A DNA stretch of 64,000 nt from Methylococcales bacterium (GCA_030949405.1 JAUZSN010000002.1:2714553-2778552); one strand, 5' to 3'; shown: positions 44,142-53,749, counted from the stretch's first letter. Numbers and translations are program-made. Notes: a model not told the origin generated them from the letters alone.

Positions 44142-47099
44142 TTACGATTCCTTAATTTTAGCAACAACAATTTCGGCTAATTCTTCGCTATCTTCATTTG
44201 AATTTTGATTAATTGTGATATTAAGCGTTATTTGCGGTGAAATTGTTTGTGTATTGCTTTTATTGAGTGACGTTGGTTCTTCTGAAGTTTTGTTTATTGC
44301 ATTATCAATATTGATTTTTGCAATATTTTCCTCTTGTTGTGATTTACCAAGCATGTCAATTTGCACTGGCTCTAATGATTTAAAGGAAAACTCTTTAGGG
44401 ATTGCATTAACAGCTTTTTGAATCTCTCCGATGATGCTAAAACCTTGAGAGAGAACGGTGGTTATTTTTTGAGCATCGCCTAATATTTCATTTTTAGATT
44501 CAGGTAGAGTTTGCGCTAAATCATTATTGGTAACAGTTAAATCCTGCTCTAATGGCTTAATAACAGGCTTTGTGGACATAGCATCTACTGATTTTTGAGT
44601 TTTACCAAGCTCAGATGCAGGCAAATCCTGTGCTTTAGATAACAAAGGAACACCAAAATCTTTATTTTTGATACCGATATTCGTATCAACCATAAACCCT
44701 TTTGAAATAACGTCAGCAATTTTTTGAGTTTCACTAATAGGCTTATTCTTGCTCTTAACTAAACCTTGCTCTAAACCTTGATTGATGAATCCGCCGTACT
44801 CCATAAAAACACGGCTCGGACTATGAATTCCTAACGCGCCTTTGAACGCGCTTTTAATACTAGTACCGATTGATAGAATTTTAGCTTTAACCTTGCCATA
44901 ACCTGCGCTCAATCCTTTTAGTAGTCCTGACATGATATGGCCGCCTATCGCCAGAAACGCTGAAGCCATGCTCATACCTTTTGATTTTAAACGATCAAAA
45001 TACACGACCCCTTTAGCAACAGCTTCACCGATCCATACACCAATACCCTTAACGCCTGTGGCTAAAAACCCAATAACATGAGCTACGGCTGAAATTGCCG
45101 CGCCCAATTTCATACCAAAATCCTGACCAGCAGTTGCCGCACTATCTAGCTCACCTTTAGTGGCTTCTAAGGGACTAAACAACTGACCCAGCCAACCAAA
45201 AACAATCCCAAGAGATTGACCAATAGAGCTAAAAATAGGCTGTAAAGGAGCTAATGCTTCCATCACAGGAGCTAATCCTGTTTTCAAACCCTCCCACACT
45301 CCTCCAACAAAAGCCTTGATTGGTTGCCAATATTGCCAAACTGCTACTGCCAATGCTGCAACTGCCACAATAACTAGACCGATAGGGTTAGCGGTCAAAG
45401 CCGCATTCAAAGCCCATTGTGCAGCGGTCATTAACGCTGTACCCACCGCCAAGGCTTTTTGTTTAACGGCTAATGCGCTAGTAACAACTTGATGTCTAAC
45501 CAATGCAATATTAGCGCGCATGGTTGAAATTCTAAAAAAATCGAAGGTGGCACGACCAAAAACCAGCGCGTCACTTAATAAAGTCGCACCAAATTTAGCC
45601 GCCAACGAGGAAACTTTAAATGTAATTAGGGCGGCAACTGTACCGATAATAGCATTAGTTAATTTAGGATGTTTTTCTGCAAAAGCGACTACTTTTAGTA
45701 ATATGCCACCGATTGCATCAGCCCCTTTATTAACCGCAGGTAATAAAACACTGCCCACTGTAATAGCTAAATTTGTGGCTTTATTTGATAATAATTGCAG
45801 TGAATTAGCTGTGGTCTTGCTTCTTACATCGTACTCAGCTTGCATTGAACCTGCGTATTTTGACGACTCACCGACTTTATCTAAAGCTCCTTTATAAATA
45901 TCTAAACCGCTAACTAATTTAGCGACAATATCATTATGATTTTTTCCAAACATATCAGTTATCACTCCCATCAACTGATCTTTAGGAACTTTCGTTTTTA
46001 GTGCCTCCATAACCATTAAAATAGTTCCTTGAGCATCTTTTTTCATACCACTTCCAATCTGCTTGGCTGTCATCCCTAAAGGCTTAAGCATCTTGTCGTC
46101 AAAAGTATCCTTTGCTGTTGCTAATGCTGTAAAGATTGCCTTCATGCCTGTGGCGGCAATTTCGGGCGGTGTTTTCAGTGCAAGAAAAGTCGCACCCAAT
46201 GCCCCCACTTGTTTGCCTGTCAACCCAATTAATTTGCCAACAGAGCCAACGCGATTAGCAATATTAAGCATATCACTAGCTTTGGCATCCATATTATTAG
46301 AAAGATGGTTGTATGCGTCCCCTAATGAAACCACCTCTTTTTGAGACAACTGAAAAATTGAACGCATCCCTGTCATTGCCGAACCTGCTTGCTCGCCAGA
46401 CATATCAAACGCCACACCCATTTTTGCAGCATCTTCAGTAAATCTTAACAACTCATTTTTAGCAATCCCTGCCTGACCTGCCGCCGCCATAATGTCGCCT
46501 AGACCTTGAGCCGCCATAGGTATCTCAGTTGACATTTTAAGAATTGATTGCCCCATCGCATCAAAATCAGCTTTGCCGTCAAAATTAACGACTTTACCGA
46601 CATCTGCCATCACCGACTCAAACTCAATCGCTTTTTTAATCGGTAACGCCATCGCCATACCCAGTCCAAGCGTTCCTACGATTTCTCCTTGTAATTCAGA
46701 GCGACGATTACGATTACTATCTAAGGTTTGGCGACGTTGGAGCTGGCGATTAATTCGTGCTTCGGATTGCTCAAGCCTGCGATTTTCATTAGCAATATCA
46801 CCTATTTCTAAACCATAGCGATTAGCCGCAGCGGTGGCTTGCTGTAATTCTTGTTCAACGCGATCAATTTCATCAGCTAAATCACTACTACCGCTTTCAG
46901 TTTGAGATTGCTGCTGATTGAGCTGTCTTAATTGATTTTGAAGCCGTACAACATCAGTCCCTGCTGTGCGAGCAAGCCGCGTCCTACCTAACCGTTGATT
47001 TAACTGCTCTGCTTCGCGTGAGGCATTAGCAAATGCACGCCCCAAACTTGGATCAGTTGTCGCACCAATAGTAATACCTAATGAAATATTGCTCGCCAT
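44142..47099 (-). CDS. Tail tape measure protein (P2 gpT-like)
   Basis: About 985 residues. The N-terminal 150 residues form a coiled coil (RLARTAGTDVVRLQNQLRQLN and onward). Residues 150-430 are the TP901-type tape measure core (FESVMADVGKVVNFDGK, MAAAGQAGIAKNELLRFTEDAAKMGVAFD). Hydrophobic helices follow at about 480-640, with GALGIHSPSRVFMEYGGFINQGLEQGL near 750. Its length sets tail length. ATG 47099 with GGAAAG upstream is preferred over GTG 47111. A hairpin with a T-tract stands just upstream of the gene. Confidence 0.92.
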   Translation of the reverse strand: MASNISLGITIGATTDPSLGRAFANASREAEQLNQRLGRTRLARTAGTDVVRLQNQLRQLNQQQSQTESGSSDLADEIDRVEQELQQATAAANRYGLEIGDIANENRRLEQSEARINRQLQRRQTLDSNRNRRSELQGEIVGTLGLGMAMALPIKKAIEFESVMADVGKVVNFDGKADFDAMGQSILKMSTEIPMAAQGLGDIMAAAGQAGIAKNELLRFTEDAAKMGVAFDMSGEQAGSAMTGMRSIFQLSQKEVVSLGDAYNHLSNNMDAKASDMLNIANRVGSVGKLIGLTGKQVGALGATFLALKTPPEIAATGMKAIFTALATAKDTFDDKMLKPLGMTAKQIGSGMKKDAQGTILMVMEALKTKVPKDQLMGVITDMFGKNHNDIVAKLVSGLDIYKGALDKVGESSKYAGSMQAEYDVRSKTTANSLQLLSNKATNLAITVGSVLLPAVNKGADAIGGILLKVVAFAEKHPKLTNAIIGTVAALITFKVSSLAAKFGATLLSDALVFGRATFDFFRISTMRANIALVRHQVVTSALAVKQKALAVGTALMTAAQWALNAALTANPIGLVIVAVAALAVAVWQYWQPIKAFVGGVWEGLKTGLAPVMEALAPLQPIFSSIGQSLGIVFGWLGQLFSPLEATKGELDSAATAGQDFGMKLGAAISAVAHVIGFLATGVKGIGVWIGEAVAKGVVYFDRLKSKGMSMASAFLAIGGHIMSGLLKGLSAGYGKVKAKILSIGTSIKSAFKGALGIHSPSRVFMEYGGFINQGLEQGLVKSKNKPISETQKIADVISKGFMVDTNIGIKNKDFGVPLLSKAQDLPASELGKTQKSVDAMSTKPVIKPLEQDLTVTNNDLAQTLPESKNEILGDAQKITTVLSQGFSIIGEIQKAVNAIPKEFSFKSLEPVQIDMLGKSQQEENIAKINIDNAINKTSEEPTSLNKSNTQTISPQITLNITINQNSNEDSEELAEIVVAKIKES

Positions 47100-47126
47100 G
47101 ATTCTTTCCACTTAAATGGACATAAA

Positions 47127-47159
47127 AAAAGCCTGCTAGGATCACTCCATCAGGCTTTT
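47127..47159 (-). terminator. Hairpin terminator between gpE' and tape measure gene
   Basis: On the minus strand AAAAGCCTG (47159-47151) pairs with CAGGCTTTT (47135-47127), loop 15 bases, followed by more T. It overlaps the E' stop. In the transcription direction it could reduce read-through into the tape measure gene, which is unusual inside a tail operon. Confidence 0.6.
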
Positions 47160-47299
47160 GGTTCAAACTCTTTAATCGCATCAAACCAGTGCATTAGCTC
47201 TTCAAACGAAAATTCTTTAATTTCCGTTAAACTCCAGCCTGTGCGTATTGAAATGTAGACACAGACTTGCCTAGTTTGTTTTGTGCTTAATCTAAAAAA
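47150..47299 (-). CDS. Tail assembly chaperone E' extension, made by -1 frameshifting
   Basis: Downstream of the gpE stop the -1 frame reads RLSTKQTRQVCVYISIRTGWSLTEIKEF and ends LMHWFDAIKEFEPKA with TGA at 47152-47150. The TGWSLTEI and MHWFDAI parts are typical of the P2 E+E' product. The slip site T TTT TTA (47299-47293) lies at the gpE end, at GGT TTT TTA. A -1 shift there yields GFFRLSTK. The frame has no independent start. Confidence 0.8.
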   Translation of the reverse strand, partial: FFRLSTKQTRQVCVYISIRTGWSLTEIKEFSFEELMHWFDAIKEFEPKA

Positions 47300-47538
47300 C
47301 CTGAGTAAACCTCTTGAATCTGCATATAATCCGACATATCCATAGCTTCGATTTGTTCAGTTGTTACCTCGCATAACGCTGCAAACAGAAAAATTTCTTT
47401 TTCAGATTCATTGCCTTTGCTTCGATTTGCCGCTAACTGATCGCGAACTTTTACGCGGCGCATAGACAGCTCTGTCAGCGAACCAACAGGATACTTCAGC
47501 TTAATGACAACAGGAGCTCTTGAATTATTTTTATCCAT
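47287..47538 (-). CDS. Tail assembly chaperone (P2 gpE-like)
   Basis: An 83-residue protein (PVVIKLKYPVGSLTELSMRRVKVRDQL and onward; ends EVYSGFLD). Its position between tail tube and tape measure identifies it as the chaperone that coats the tape measure. A fraction of ribosomes should slip at the end to make the E+E' form. The start overlaps the stop of the small upstream gene as TAATG. Confidence 0.83.
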   Translation of the reverse strand: MDKNNSRAPVVIKLKYPVGSLTELSMRRVKVRDQLAANRSKGNESEKEIFLFAALCEVTTEQIEAMDMSDYMQIQEVYSGFLD

Positions 47539-47684
47539 TATTTTTTACCTTTAACTTGTGGTTTTTTGACTACCAATTTAATCTTACCATCCATTAGTAG
47601 ATACTTGGCTTGACGAGAACTCATCCTAAGGATGTCACTTTTTGCATACTGTTCAAATGCAATCAAAACCGTGTATTCATTCAT
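47538..47684 (-). CDS. Small conserved-position protein between tail tube and chaperone
   Basis: A 48-residue frame starting ATG 47684 (MNEYTVLIAFEQYAKSD) and ending VVKKPQVKGKK. It begins right after the tail tube stop and overlaps the chaperone start. The basic tail suggests nucleic acid or protein binding. I do not recognise a family, but tight spacing supports it as real. Confidence 0.6.
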   Translation of the reverse strand: MNEYTVLIAFEQYAKSDILRMSSRQAKYLLMDGKIKLVVKKPQVKGKK

Positions 47685-47685
47685 G

Positions 47686-48189
47686 TTAAATTCCTAAATT
47701 TGCGCGAGTAGTTGCTAGTTGATCGACACCATCAATAATGCGAACCATGTTAGGTACATCTATTTCATAAATGACTTCGTTATCAATTGTCAGCTTGTAA
47801 TACCGTAGTGCTACGGCAAGCTTCAACGTTGCCTTATCACCGGGCTTCCAGCTTCCTGAATCGACCTCTTTCACCATCCCCATCAAATTGATAGTTACAG
47901 CTACTTCATCTCCATTTTCTGATACCAGTGACCCTCTAATTGTCAGCGGTTTTAATTTACCAGGTGCAAGCCCGTAAAGCTTTAAAACCGCTTTATCAAA
48001 ACGGGTCAAAGTAAAATCCATTTCTAACTTTTCCATGCCCATCTCGACCTCGACAGCAGCATCCATGCCGCCATTACGAAATTCTTCAGTTTTGGATGCC
48101 AACTTGGGCAAAGTTATTTCTTCAATGTTTCCAGCCTGTCCACGACCGTCAACAAAAAGATTCATATTTTTTAAAATATCATCTAACAT
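47686..48189 (-). CDS. Major tail tube protein (P2 FII-like)
   Basis: A 167-residue tail tube subunit: NMNLFVDGRGQAGNIEEITLPKL at the start, VEMGMEKLEMDFTLTRFD and the end YKLTIDNEVIYEIDVPNMVRIIDGVDQ are typical of FII. It forms the inner tube of the contractile tail. It follows the sheath gene by 12 bases. Confidence 0.9.
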   Translation of the reverse strand: MLDDILKNMNLFVDGRGQAGNIEEITLPKLASKTEEFRNGGMDAAVEVEMGMEKLEMDFTLTRFDKAVLKLYGLAPGKLKPLTIRGSLVSENGDEVAVTINLMGMVKEVDSGSWKPGDKATLKLAVALRYYKLTIDNEVIYEIDVPNMVRIIDGVDQLATTRANLGI

Positions 48190-48201
48190 TTTTATACCTC
48201 C

Positions 48202-49695
48202 TTATTTGAAAATATCTTTAATATAATCATTAACCAAATGTGAGCGGAAAATAATATGTTCAGCGGGTGCGGGTGGTGTGAAGTCAAAATCAAAATAGAT
48301 TTTTCCTTGAGAGATTTGATCAGGTGAATTTAAATCAGGATCAGCCCAACATTGCCCACCCAAGATTGCACCTACAGTCACTAAATGTCGCAAATAATCA
48401 TTAACACTCTCAACCACATCCTCTACATATGTTTTAGTGATATTGCGATCAACTGCCCACATGTGTCCCTGCAATAACGATTCATGAATCATATCCGCTG
48501 TACGAACAACATTGATAAATGCCCACTTAGGGTCGGCAGAACAAGTTCTGTTGCCCCATAATCTGTACCCGTCTTTTTGGATGATTGTTGTGACTTCATT
48601 TTCATTGAGATAATTTGCACGAGCATTTACATCACCTAGCGTAAAATCTACTTTCCGAGCTGTCCCTGTGATGCCATAAATTTCACGGTTGGACGGCGAC
48701 CACCAAAATCCTCTTTCAGTATCTGACTTAGAAATAATACCTGCAACGCGCGCAGACGCAGGTTGGTTCATTTCTGAGTTGCTTACCACATCCCAAACTT
48801 TAGTCTGAGGATCAACGATATAAACACGTTTTGACCCGAAATTTTCACGATAGCTAATTGCATTCGCATCCGTTGAGTTAGGGCCATCTGCGATAATAAC
48901 GGCTTTTAGCCTATCGGCAATATCCAGCATTTCAGAAACAACTGCTTGCTGATGACTAAACCCTGGGGCAATGAGAATACGGGGGATCACTTTTACTTGC
49001 GATTCAGCATCTAGCAATGACTGAACGCCTAACCGCGCCCCACCTGTACTAACGCCGCCAATAATTTTTGACATAGTTGCAGCCGCATCAACGCCTTCTG
49101 CAACGCGGATGACAACAATCATCGCGCCTGCCTGATCGAAAACAGCATCAATGGCATCTGGCAATGTCCCTTGCTTATCGCCTACGATGTCTAATTTTGC
49201 CCCTTCCACGCGACTGCCTGCAATAAGCGTTGGCGTATTCAGAGGAAAAGCCTCGTCTACCCCCCCAGACAATAACTTGATTTTAACCGATGCCTGAACA
49301 GTAGTTATAGATGAACCATTGCTGCTTACCGATACTAATGCAGAGGCTTGATTATTTGCTTTGATAGCAGTAATAATTTCTGCAGGTGTTGTTGTAATAT
49401 CACCCGCGGCATTGGTTGCCAAACTAATAACAATCGCCACTTGTGATACAAAGATAGATAGCTGTGCATTATTTGATTTGGGGTTCTTCTGGTGGATGCT
49501 GATATTATTTCCAGCACGTCCATGCGTGTTTGCACTCCAGATTAGACCCTTGGTTAAAAGAGTCGCTGTTACTGCTGGAGCTGAGTTGGGTGCTGTTCCA
49601 ACTAACCCGATAACACTGGATTTAACGGTTCGGATTGGACGCGAGCCATCGTCAATTTCGACAACCTCAACGCCATGTAAAAACTGTTCTGGCAT
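48202..49695 (-). CDS. Tail sheath protein (P2 FI-like)
   Basis: A 497-residue sheath subunit. EQFLHGVEVVEIDDGSRPIRTVKSSVIGLVGTAP at the N-terminus and VWDVVSNSEMNQPASARVAGIISKSDTERGFWWSPSNREI in the C-terminal domain match the FI family. Residues 60-170 include an inserted domain (Ala-rich, SVSSNGSSITTVQ). Contraction of this sheath drives the tube into the host. Confidence 0.92.
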   Translation of the reverse strand: MPEQFLHGVEVVEIDDGSRPIRTVKSSVIGLVGTAPNSAPAVTATLLTKGLIWSANTHGRAGNNISIHQKNPKSNNAQLSIFVSQVAIVISLATNAAGDITTTPAEIITAIKANNQASALVSVSSNGSSITTVQASVKIKLLSGGVDEAFPLNTPTLIAGSRVEGAKLDIVGDKQGTLPDAIDAVFDQAGAMIVVIRVAEGVDAAATMSKIIGGVSTGGARLGVQSLLDAESQVKVIPRILIAPGFSHQQAVVSEMLDIADRLKAVIIADGPNSTDANAISYRENFGSKRVYIVDPQTKVWDVVSNSEMNQPASARVAGIISKSDTERGFWWSPSNREIYGITGTARKVDFTLGDVNARANYLNENEVTTIIQKDGYRLWGNRTCSADPKWAFINVVRTADMIHESLLQGHMWAVDRNITKTYVEDVVESVNDYLRHLVTVGAILGGQCWADPDLNSPDQISQGKIYFDFDFTPPAPAEHIIFRSHLVNDYIKDIFK

Positions 49696-49803
49696 AATGG
49701 TCTCCCTATATAAAAATGAGTTTTAGAATAAGCGGTTTTGATGCTTATAAATAATAAATTGATTTAAAATGACGAGACTTGCGCCTCGCCATTTTGAAAT
49801 TTA

Positions 49804-50334
49804 TTAACCTTTTAAGATACTTGCAACAGCATGACCGCGCGTTGCGAGATCGTTAAAAACCCTTTCAACGCCTTTATTATCAATAGGAAGGATAATTTCT
49901 TTGCTCACACGTTTATCAAACCACTCTTGCGATTTTATCACCGCATTAGCAAAAGAATTTACACCGTGCAGTTTCTCAAAAAGGGAAATACGCTCCTTTT
50001 TATACGAGGAGTCTGCGCTATTTGATAGTGCTAGCGTATCCATTGTAATATTATCTATTGCGTAAGATGCGGCATCTGATATAGTGCCGATGAAAGATTT
50101 ATCATCCCCAATTTCTAATATTTTATTTCTAATAATATTTTTTCTTGCAAGATCATATCCTTTTTCTACAGCTTCTATGCTTGATGAAATAGTTGTATTT
50201 TTTTCATAAAAAATATCTAAAATTATTGCATCATCAGTTAGATTAATTTCAACTAAATCGCTGCCGATAGTAAATTCTCGATTCAGCAAAGAGTCTTTTT
50301 CAAGTTGGGTTAATTCAGGCTTTTTAATTGTCAT
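49804..50334 (-). CDS. Prophage protein of unknown function, probably tail-fibre associated
   Basis: A 176-residue hypothetical. The N-terminus MTIKKPELTQLEKDSLLNREF and helices such as AVEKGYDLARKNIIRNKILE suggest an all-alpha, soluble protein. It lies directly downstream of the fibre gene, where fibre-assembly chaperones commonly sit. No family recognised. Confidence 0.6.
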   Translation of the reverse strand: MTIKKPELTQLEKDSLLNREFTIGSDLVEINLTDDAIILDIFYEKNTTISSSIEAVEKGYDLARKNIIRNKILEIGDDKSFIGTISDAASYAIDNITMDTLALSNSADSSYKKERISLFEKLHGVNSFANAVIKSQEWFDKRVSKEIILPIDNKGVERVFNDLATRGHAVASILKG

Positions 50335-50346
50335 AATAATACCAAT

Positions 50347-52014
50347 TTAATTTTTCAAAATCATAATTCCGCTGACATCAAATAACTGAGTAGCGACTAA
50401 AGTTTCAGCATCGACAATAATGCTAAAACCGCTTGTCCCTTCGAGTTTGAATGTAGCATCTACTGTTGTCACGACACCATCGGTTGATGCTTGTGAGGTC
50501 ATGGTAAGAGGATTGATAATATTATTACCCTCACTAACTTTAGGTAAAAACTTATGATATAGCTCATTAAAACCAGTAAGCTCATAACTCATTTTCAAAG
50601 TTTTCTGACCTATGGCTTTAAATTCTCTGCTAATAAATTTTAACTTATCAGCAGGCCGAAAAGCGACAATCTCACTAACTTGTGAGTTCACTATGGGCAT
50701 CACATCTTTATTACCGTTGAAAACTGATCTAACTTCGACATAAGCTGGCAAATTAGATAGCTCATTGAGAATACTTATTTCTTGCCAAACTTCACCCAAA
50801 AGAATCTCAATTTTAAAATTAGTTTCGCTTGACTCTTGAATTAATTTTTTGATAGATACTGATGCGATCCCACCAGGGACAGATAAGTTATTTAATTTTA
50901 TAACATGAGATGAATTACTGCCAAAATCTGCAAAAACAAAAGAATAAGCCAAATCTTTTTTTAAATCAGATGTCCAAAATTTTCCGTCTTGCGTGTAAAA
51001 AGTTCCGCCCCGAGAGTCTTGATTAAGAGAATAACATTGAAGCCATTTTGCAGATGACTTTATAATAAAAGCATAAGATTTATTTGCTTCTAGCAATACG
51101 GGATGCTCTAAATCAACATGAACACCCTCCAAAATCCCGGTATTCGATAATGCCGCATCTTCGCGAAAAACGCCTTCGCAAATAACATTATCTAAATCCG
51201 GCATTCCATAAGCTGTCTCAACTAAAATTAAAGAGGGTTTTGCTGCCACTCTATCTCTCCCGGGGTAGGCGACTTTAAAATCAAATCCAATAACAACACG
51301 AGGTTTATCTACTTGAAAAGTCTGCGCTACCATACTTCCTTCCAACGGTTTTCCTGCTACTTTATACGTATATGTGTATGGATAATATCCACTATAATAA
51401 TATCTCCAATACCAATAGTATCCATAATAATTTCGGTAGTAATACCAGACCGTTCTTGTTACGTAACGATAAAAAGCGGCGTAACTTGAAACATCAACAT
51501 AGGATGATGCTAACGTCCAACGCTTATCGATAACGGGAGTAAATTTTGGCATTAAATGCCCCCCAATCTCTACTCCTTCTGACGATAACTGTCTGACAAC
51601 CTTATTATTAATTCTAGCGTCAAACGGAAAATGCACACCGTCATCAACAGACGCACGATACAAGGGATCACCCGAATTTGAATCTTTGTTTTCGAGGGTC
51701 ATATCTAGGTTAGTAGCAAAGGGTGTGTTTGGTGAGATGCCGACTTTTGATGCAACTCGACCCAGCTGCAAAATGATTCCTCTTATTGTTGCGTCAAGGC
51801 TTTCTGTGCGCCCTCGCAACTCCCCAAGCCCACCAGTCTCCATCGCCGCTTGTAGCTTCAAAATAGACGGGACGATTGTTGGGTCAACGCCGCCTAGGTC
51901 AAAAGGAACATCGCCTTCCTCAGTTAAAAGCATCGGTAACTTTTTCAGAACTTCGCTTGTGATGCGCCCCGTTTTATCTAAACTCTCAATTACTGTTGCT
52001 AGTGTAATAGCCAT
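50347..52014 (-). CDS. Tail fibre protein with tyrosine-rich tract
   Basis: A 555-residue protein between the collar-like gene and the sheath. Residues 1-110 look like a coiled-coil attachment part (ILKLQAAMETGGLGELRGRTES). Residues about 188-219 hold an unusual run of tyrosine and tryptophan (VWYYYRNYYGYYWYWRYYY). The rest is a beta-rich carbohydrate-binding-like region (TGILEGVHVDLEHPVLLEANKSYAFII). It is likely the host-recognition fibre; this is inference from position and composition. Confidence 0.72.
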   Translation of the reverse strand: MAITLATVIESLDKTGRITSEVLKKLPMLLTEEGDVPFDLGGVDPTIVPSILKLQAAMETGGLGELRGRTESLDATIRGIILQLGRVASKVGISPNTPFATNLDMTLENKDSNSGDPLYRASVDDGVHFPFDARINNKVVRQLSSEGVEIGGHLMPKFTPVIDKRWTLASSYVDVSSYAAFYRYVTRTVWYYYRNYYGYYWYWRYYYSGYYPYTYTYKVAGKPLEGSMVAQTFQVDKPRVVIGFDFKVAYPGRDRVAAKPSLILVETAYGMPDLDNVICEGVFREDAALSNTGILEGVHVDLEHPVLLEANKSYAFIIKSSAKWLQCYSLNQDSRGGTFYTQDGKFWTSDLKKDLAYSFVFADFGSNSSHVIKLNNLSVPGGIASVSIKKLIQESSETNFKIEILLGEVWQEISILNELSNLPAYVEVRSVFNGNKDVMPIVNSQVSEIVAFRPADKLKFISREFKAIGQKTLKMSYELTGFNELYHKFLPKVSEGNNIINPLTMTSQASTDGVVTTVDATFKLEGTSGFSIIVDAETLVATQLFDVSGIMILKN

Positions 52015-52064
52015 TATTTTTCACCTATTTTTAAATGTTTTTTAATCGCGTTAATTTGAAATTG

Positions 52065-52598
52065 CTAATCGTTTTGAGTTCGTCTTACACCGTCGATTAA
52101 TTGTAAAAAACCGAGAAAATCACCTTCAAGATAGAGATCAAGAGCCTCGCGAGCTTTAGTTGTTAGCTCCGTTGCCATCTGACCAATATCCAATGGGGAG
52201 TAAGTAAAATCAAAAGTAACATCAGATTTACGCGCTAGAACTAAATGAAACTGCAAACCCATCCCCCTTGATTTATAAATGCCATCCGTCTGCGGTACGT
52301 AGCGCGAGTAAGCATAAATAGTCCCGTCATCCAGCCTTAGCGCAAATCCTCTTAAATCAAACTCAACCTCGGGCGGAATTGAAATTTTAAACTCAGTTAG
52401 GCCAGCTTGAGAGTCATTTTTTGCCAAGATGGGTAGCGAGTAAACCTCAGAAATTAAGTGCCTTGCATCATAGCCGTCATACGCTGCTCCCCCGTCAATC
52501 ACGAAATCTTTGATGATCGGCATCACACCCGTACTTAACGATTGAGTTTCAGCATTAATCCCCTCATCAGTGATGTTTAATATTGATCCTATTGCCAT
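52065..52598 (-). CDS. Tail-collar-like fibre attachment protein
   Basis: A 177-residue protein starting MAIGSILNITDEGINAETQS and with FVIDGGAAYDGYDARHLI and IPPEVEFDLRGFALRLDDGTIYAYSR. The pattern resembles the N-terminal part of Mu/P2 fibre proteins that attaches to the baseplate. It follows gpI by 11 bases. Confidence 0.65.
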   Translation of the reverse strand: MAIGSILNITDEGINAETQSLSTGVMPIIKDFVIDGGAAYDGYDARHLISEVYSLPILAKNDSQAGLTEFKISIPPEVEFDLRGFALRLDDGTIYAYSRYVPQTDGIYKSRGMGLQFHLVLARKSDVTFDFTYSPLDIGQMATELTTKAREALDLYLEGDFLGFLQLIDGVRRTQND

Positions 52599-52609
52599 TA
52601 CTCCCCCCT

Positions 52610-53749
52610 TTAAAAATTTTGTAAAACCATAAATCCTGCTGAAACATTTAAATGACCCAGCACACTAACAACGTCATCTCCATTGTCCTCTACAATGCCG
52701 ACTACGCCTGCCGAGACGACACTGCTTGCAATACTTTCATGGGTGATTGATTGATTTGAAAAGATCGTTGTCATTGGCTCAATATGCGGTTTCTCAGCAT
52801 AATTAAGCATTAAGATTTGACCGCCAAAACCTGATAAACTTGATGAGTAAACAATAGGCTTCGCATCATCATTAACATTAATAAACGCATTGACGCTTAC
52901 AGAACTTTCAACTGTCAAATCATCATCAACAGTAATCTCGTTATCGTGATAAATCATACTCATACCACCAGCGGTAACATGCTGATGCACAAATAAATCT
53001 TTACTTAAATTTTCGATTTCCTGAGCTGTCCAGTTTGAGACAATATTAACCAGAGATTTTTTTTTATTTTGCTCACTGTAATTAAGTGAGAAAAAACCTG
53101 CCCCCATACTGCTAAGGGTATTAACATCTAATGCAGGCAATGAGTCATCATTAATAGTGTAAAGCCCTGAAATTTGATTAAATCGCGCTGCGGTTGATTT
53201 CTCATCAATTCTTAACTCACGCAAATCATTGGCAACGCCTACTGTCGCCGCCCTGATTTTTATCATTGAATCAGCATTGCTATTAATGCTAACTGCATAA
53301 TGCGCTGACAATCGTTTAGATCGATCTATAAATTTTTTCAGTGCAATTTGGCTTGAGTTGGTAGCAATATTTTTTAAATCATTATTAATATCAACTTTAA
53401 AACGCCCACGCCCTATTTTTTCGCTATCATCGCTCCACTCACTAACCGCCGCATCAATGCCGAGGCTTTTAATAGCTAATTCAACAGCGTACAACGTGCC
53501 TTTGTACTTATGAATTTCAACGCTATTTCCAATGACGTTACGTTTTATTTCATTAGTCCAGGTATCACTCCAAACATCAACTGATAACGCCCAAGCCAGC
53601 CACGGCAATAATTCAGCGGGACAACTATCAACACGCCACAACTCACGTAAGGGAACAGGAAGCGCGCTAATTTCATCATGATTTACGCGCTCAATATCTT
53701 GCTCAAGTAGAGTGCTGTTAGACGGTAAAATTGTTTTAAATTCAGGCAT
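52610..53749 (-). CDS. Baseplate/tail protein gpI with long C-terminal extension
   Basis: About 379 residues from ATG 53749, which lies inside the last codons of gpJ. The N-terminal 180 residues are gpI: LPVPLRELWRVDSCPAELLPWLAWALSVDVW and GTLYAVELAIKSLGI. P2 gpI has about 180 residues; the extra 200 (SINSNADSMIKIRAATVG onward) are of unknown origin and may add a fibre-docking domain. Confidence 0.85.
   Translation of the reverse strand: MPEFKTILPSNSTLLEQDIERVNHDEISALPVPLRELWRVDSCPAELLPWLAWALSVDVWSDTWTNEIKRNVIGNSVEIHKYKGTLYAVELAIKSLGIDAAVSEWSDDSEKIGRGRFKVDINNDLKNIATNSSQIALKKFIDRSKRLSAHYAVSINSNADSMIKIRAATVGVANDLRELRIDEKSTAARFNQISGLYTINDDSLPALDVNTLSSMGAGFFSLNYSEQNKKKSLVNIVSNWTAQEIENLSKDLFVHQHVTAGGMSMIYHDNEITVDDDLTVESSVSVNAFINVNDDAKPIVYSSSLSGFGGQILMLNYAEKPHIEPMTTIFSNQSITHESIASSVVSAGVVGIVEDNGDDVVSVLGHLNVSAGFMVLQNF

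Noticed and set aside
44215-46818. Several plus-strand frames inside the tape measure gene
   Set aside because: Shadows caused by the codon bias of a long helical protein.
51355-51450. Possible diversity-generating retroelement variable region in the tail fibre
   Set aside because: No reverse transcriptase gene, template repeat or accessory protein is present in the window; the region lies mid-gene rather than at the C-terminal end.
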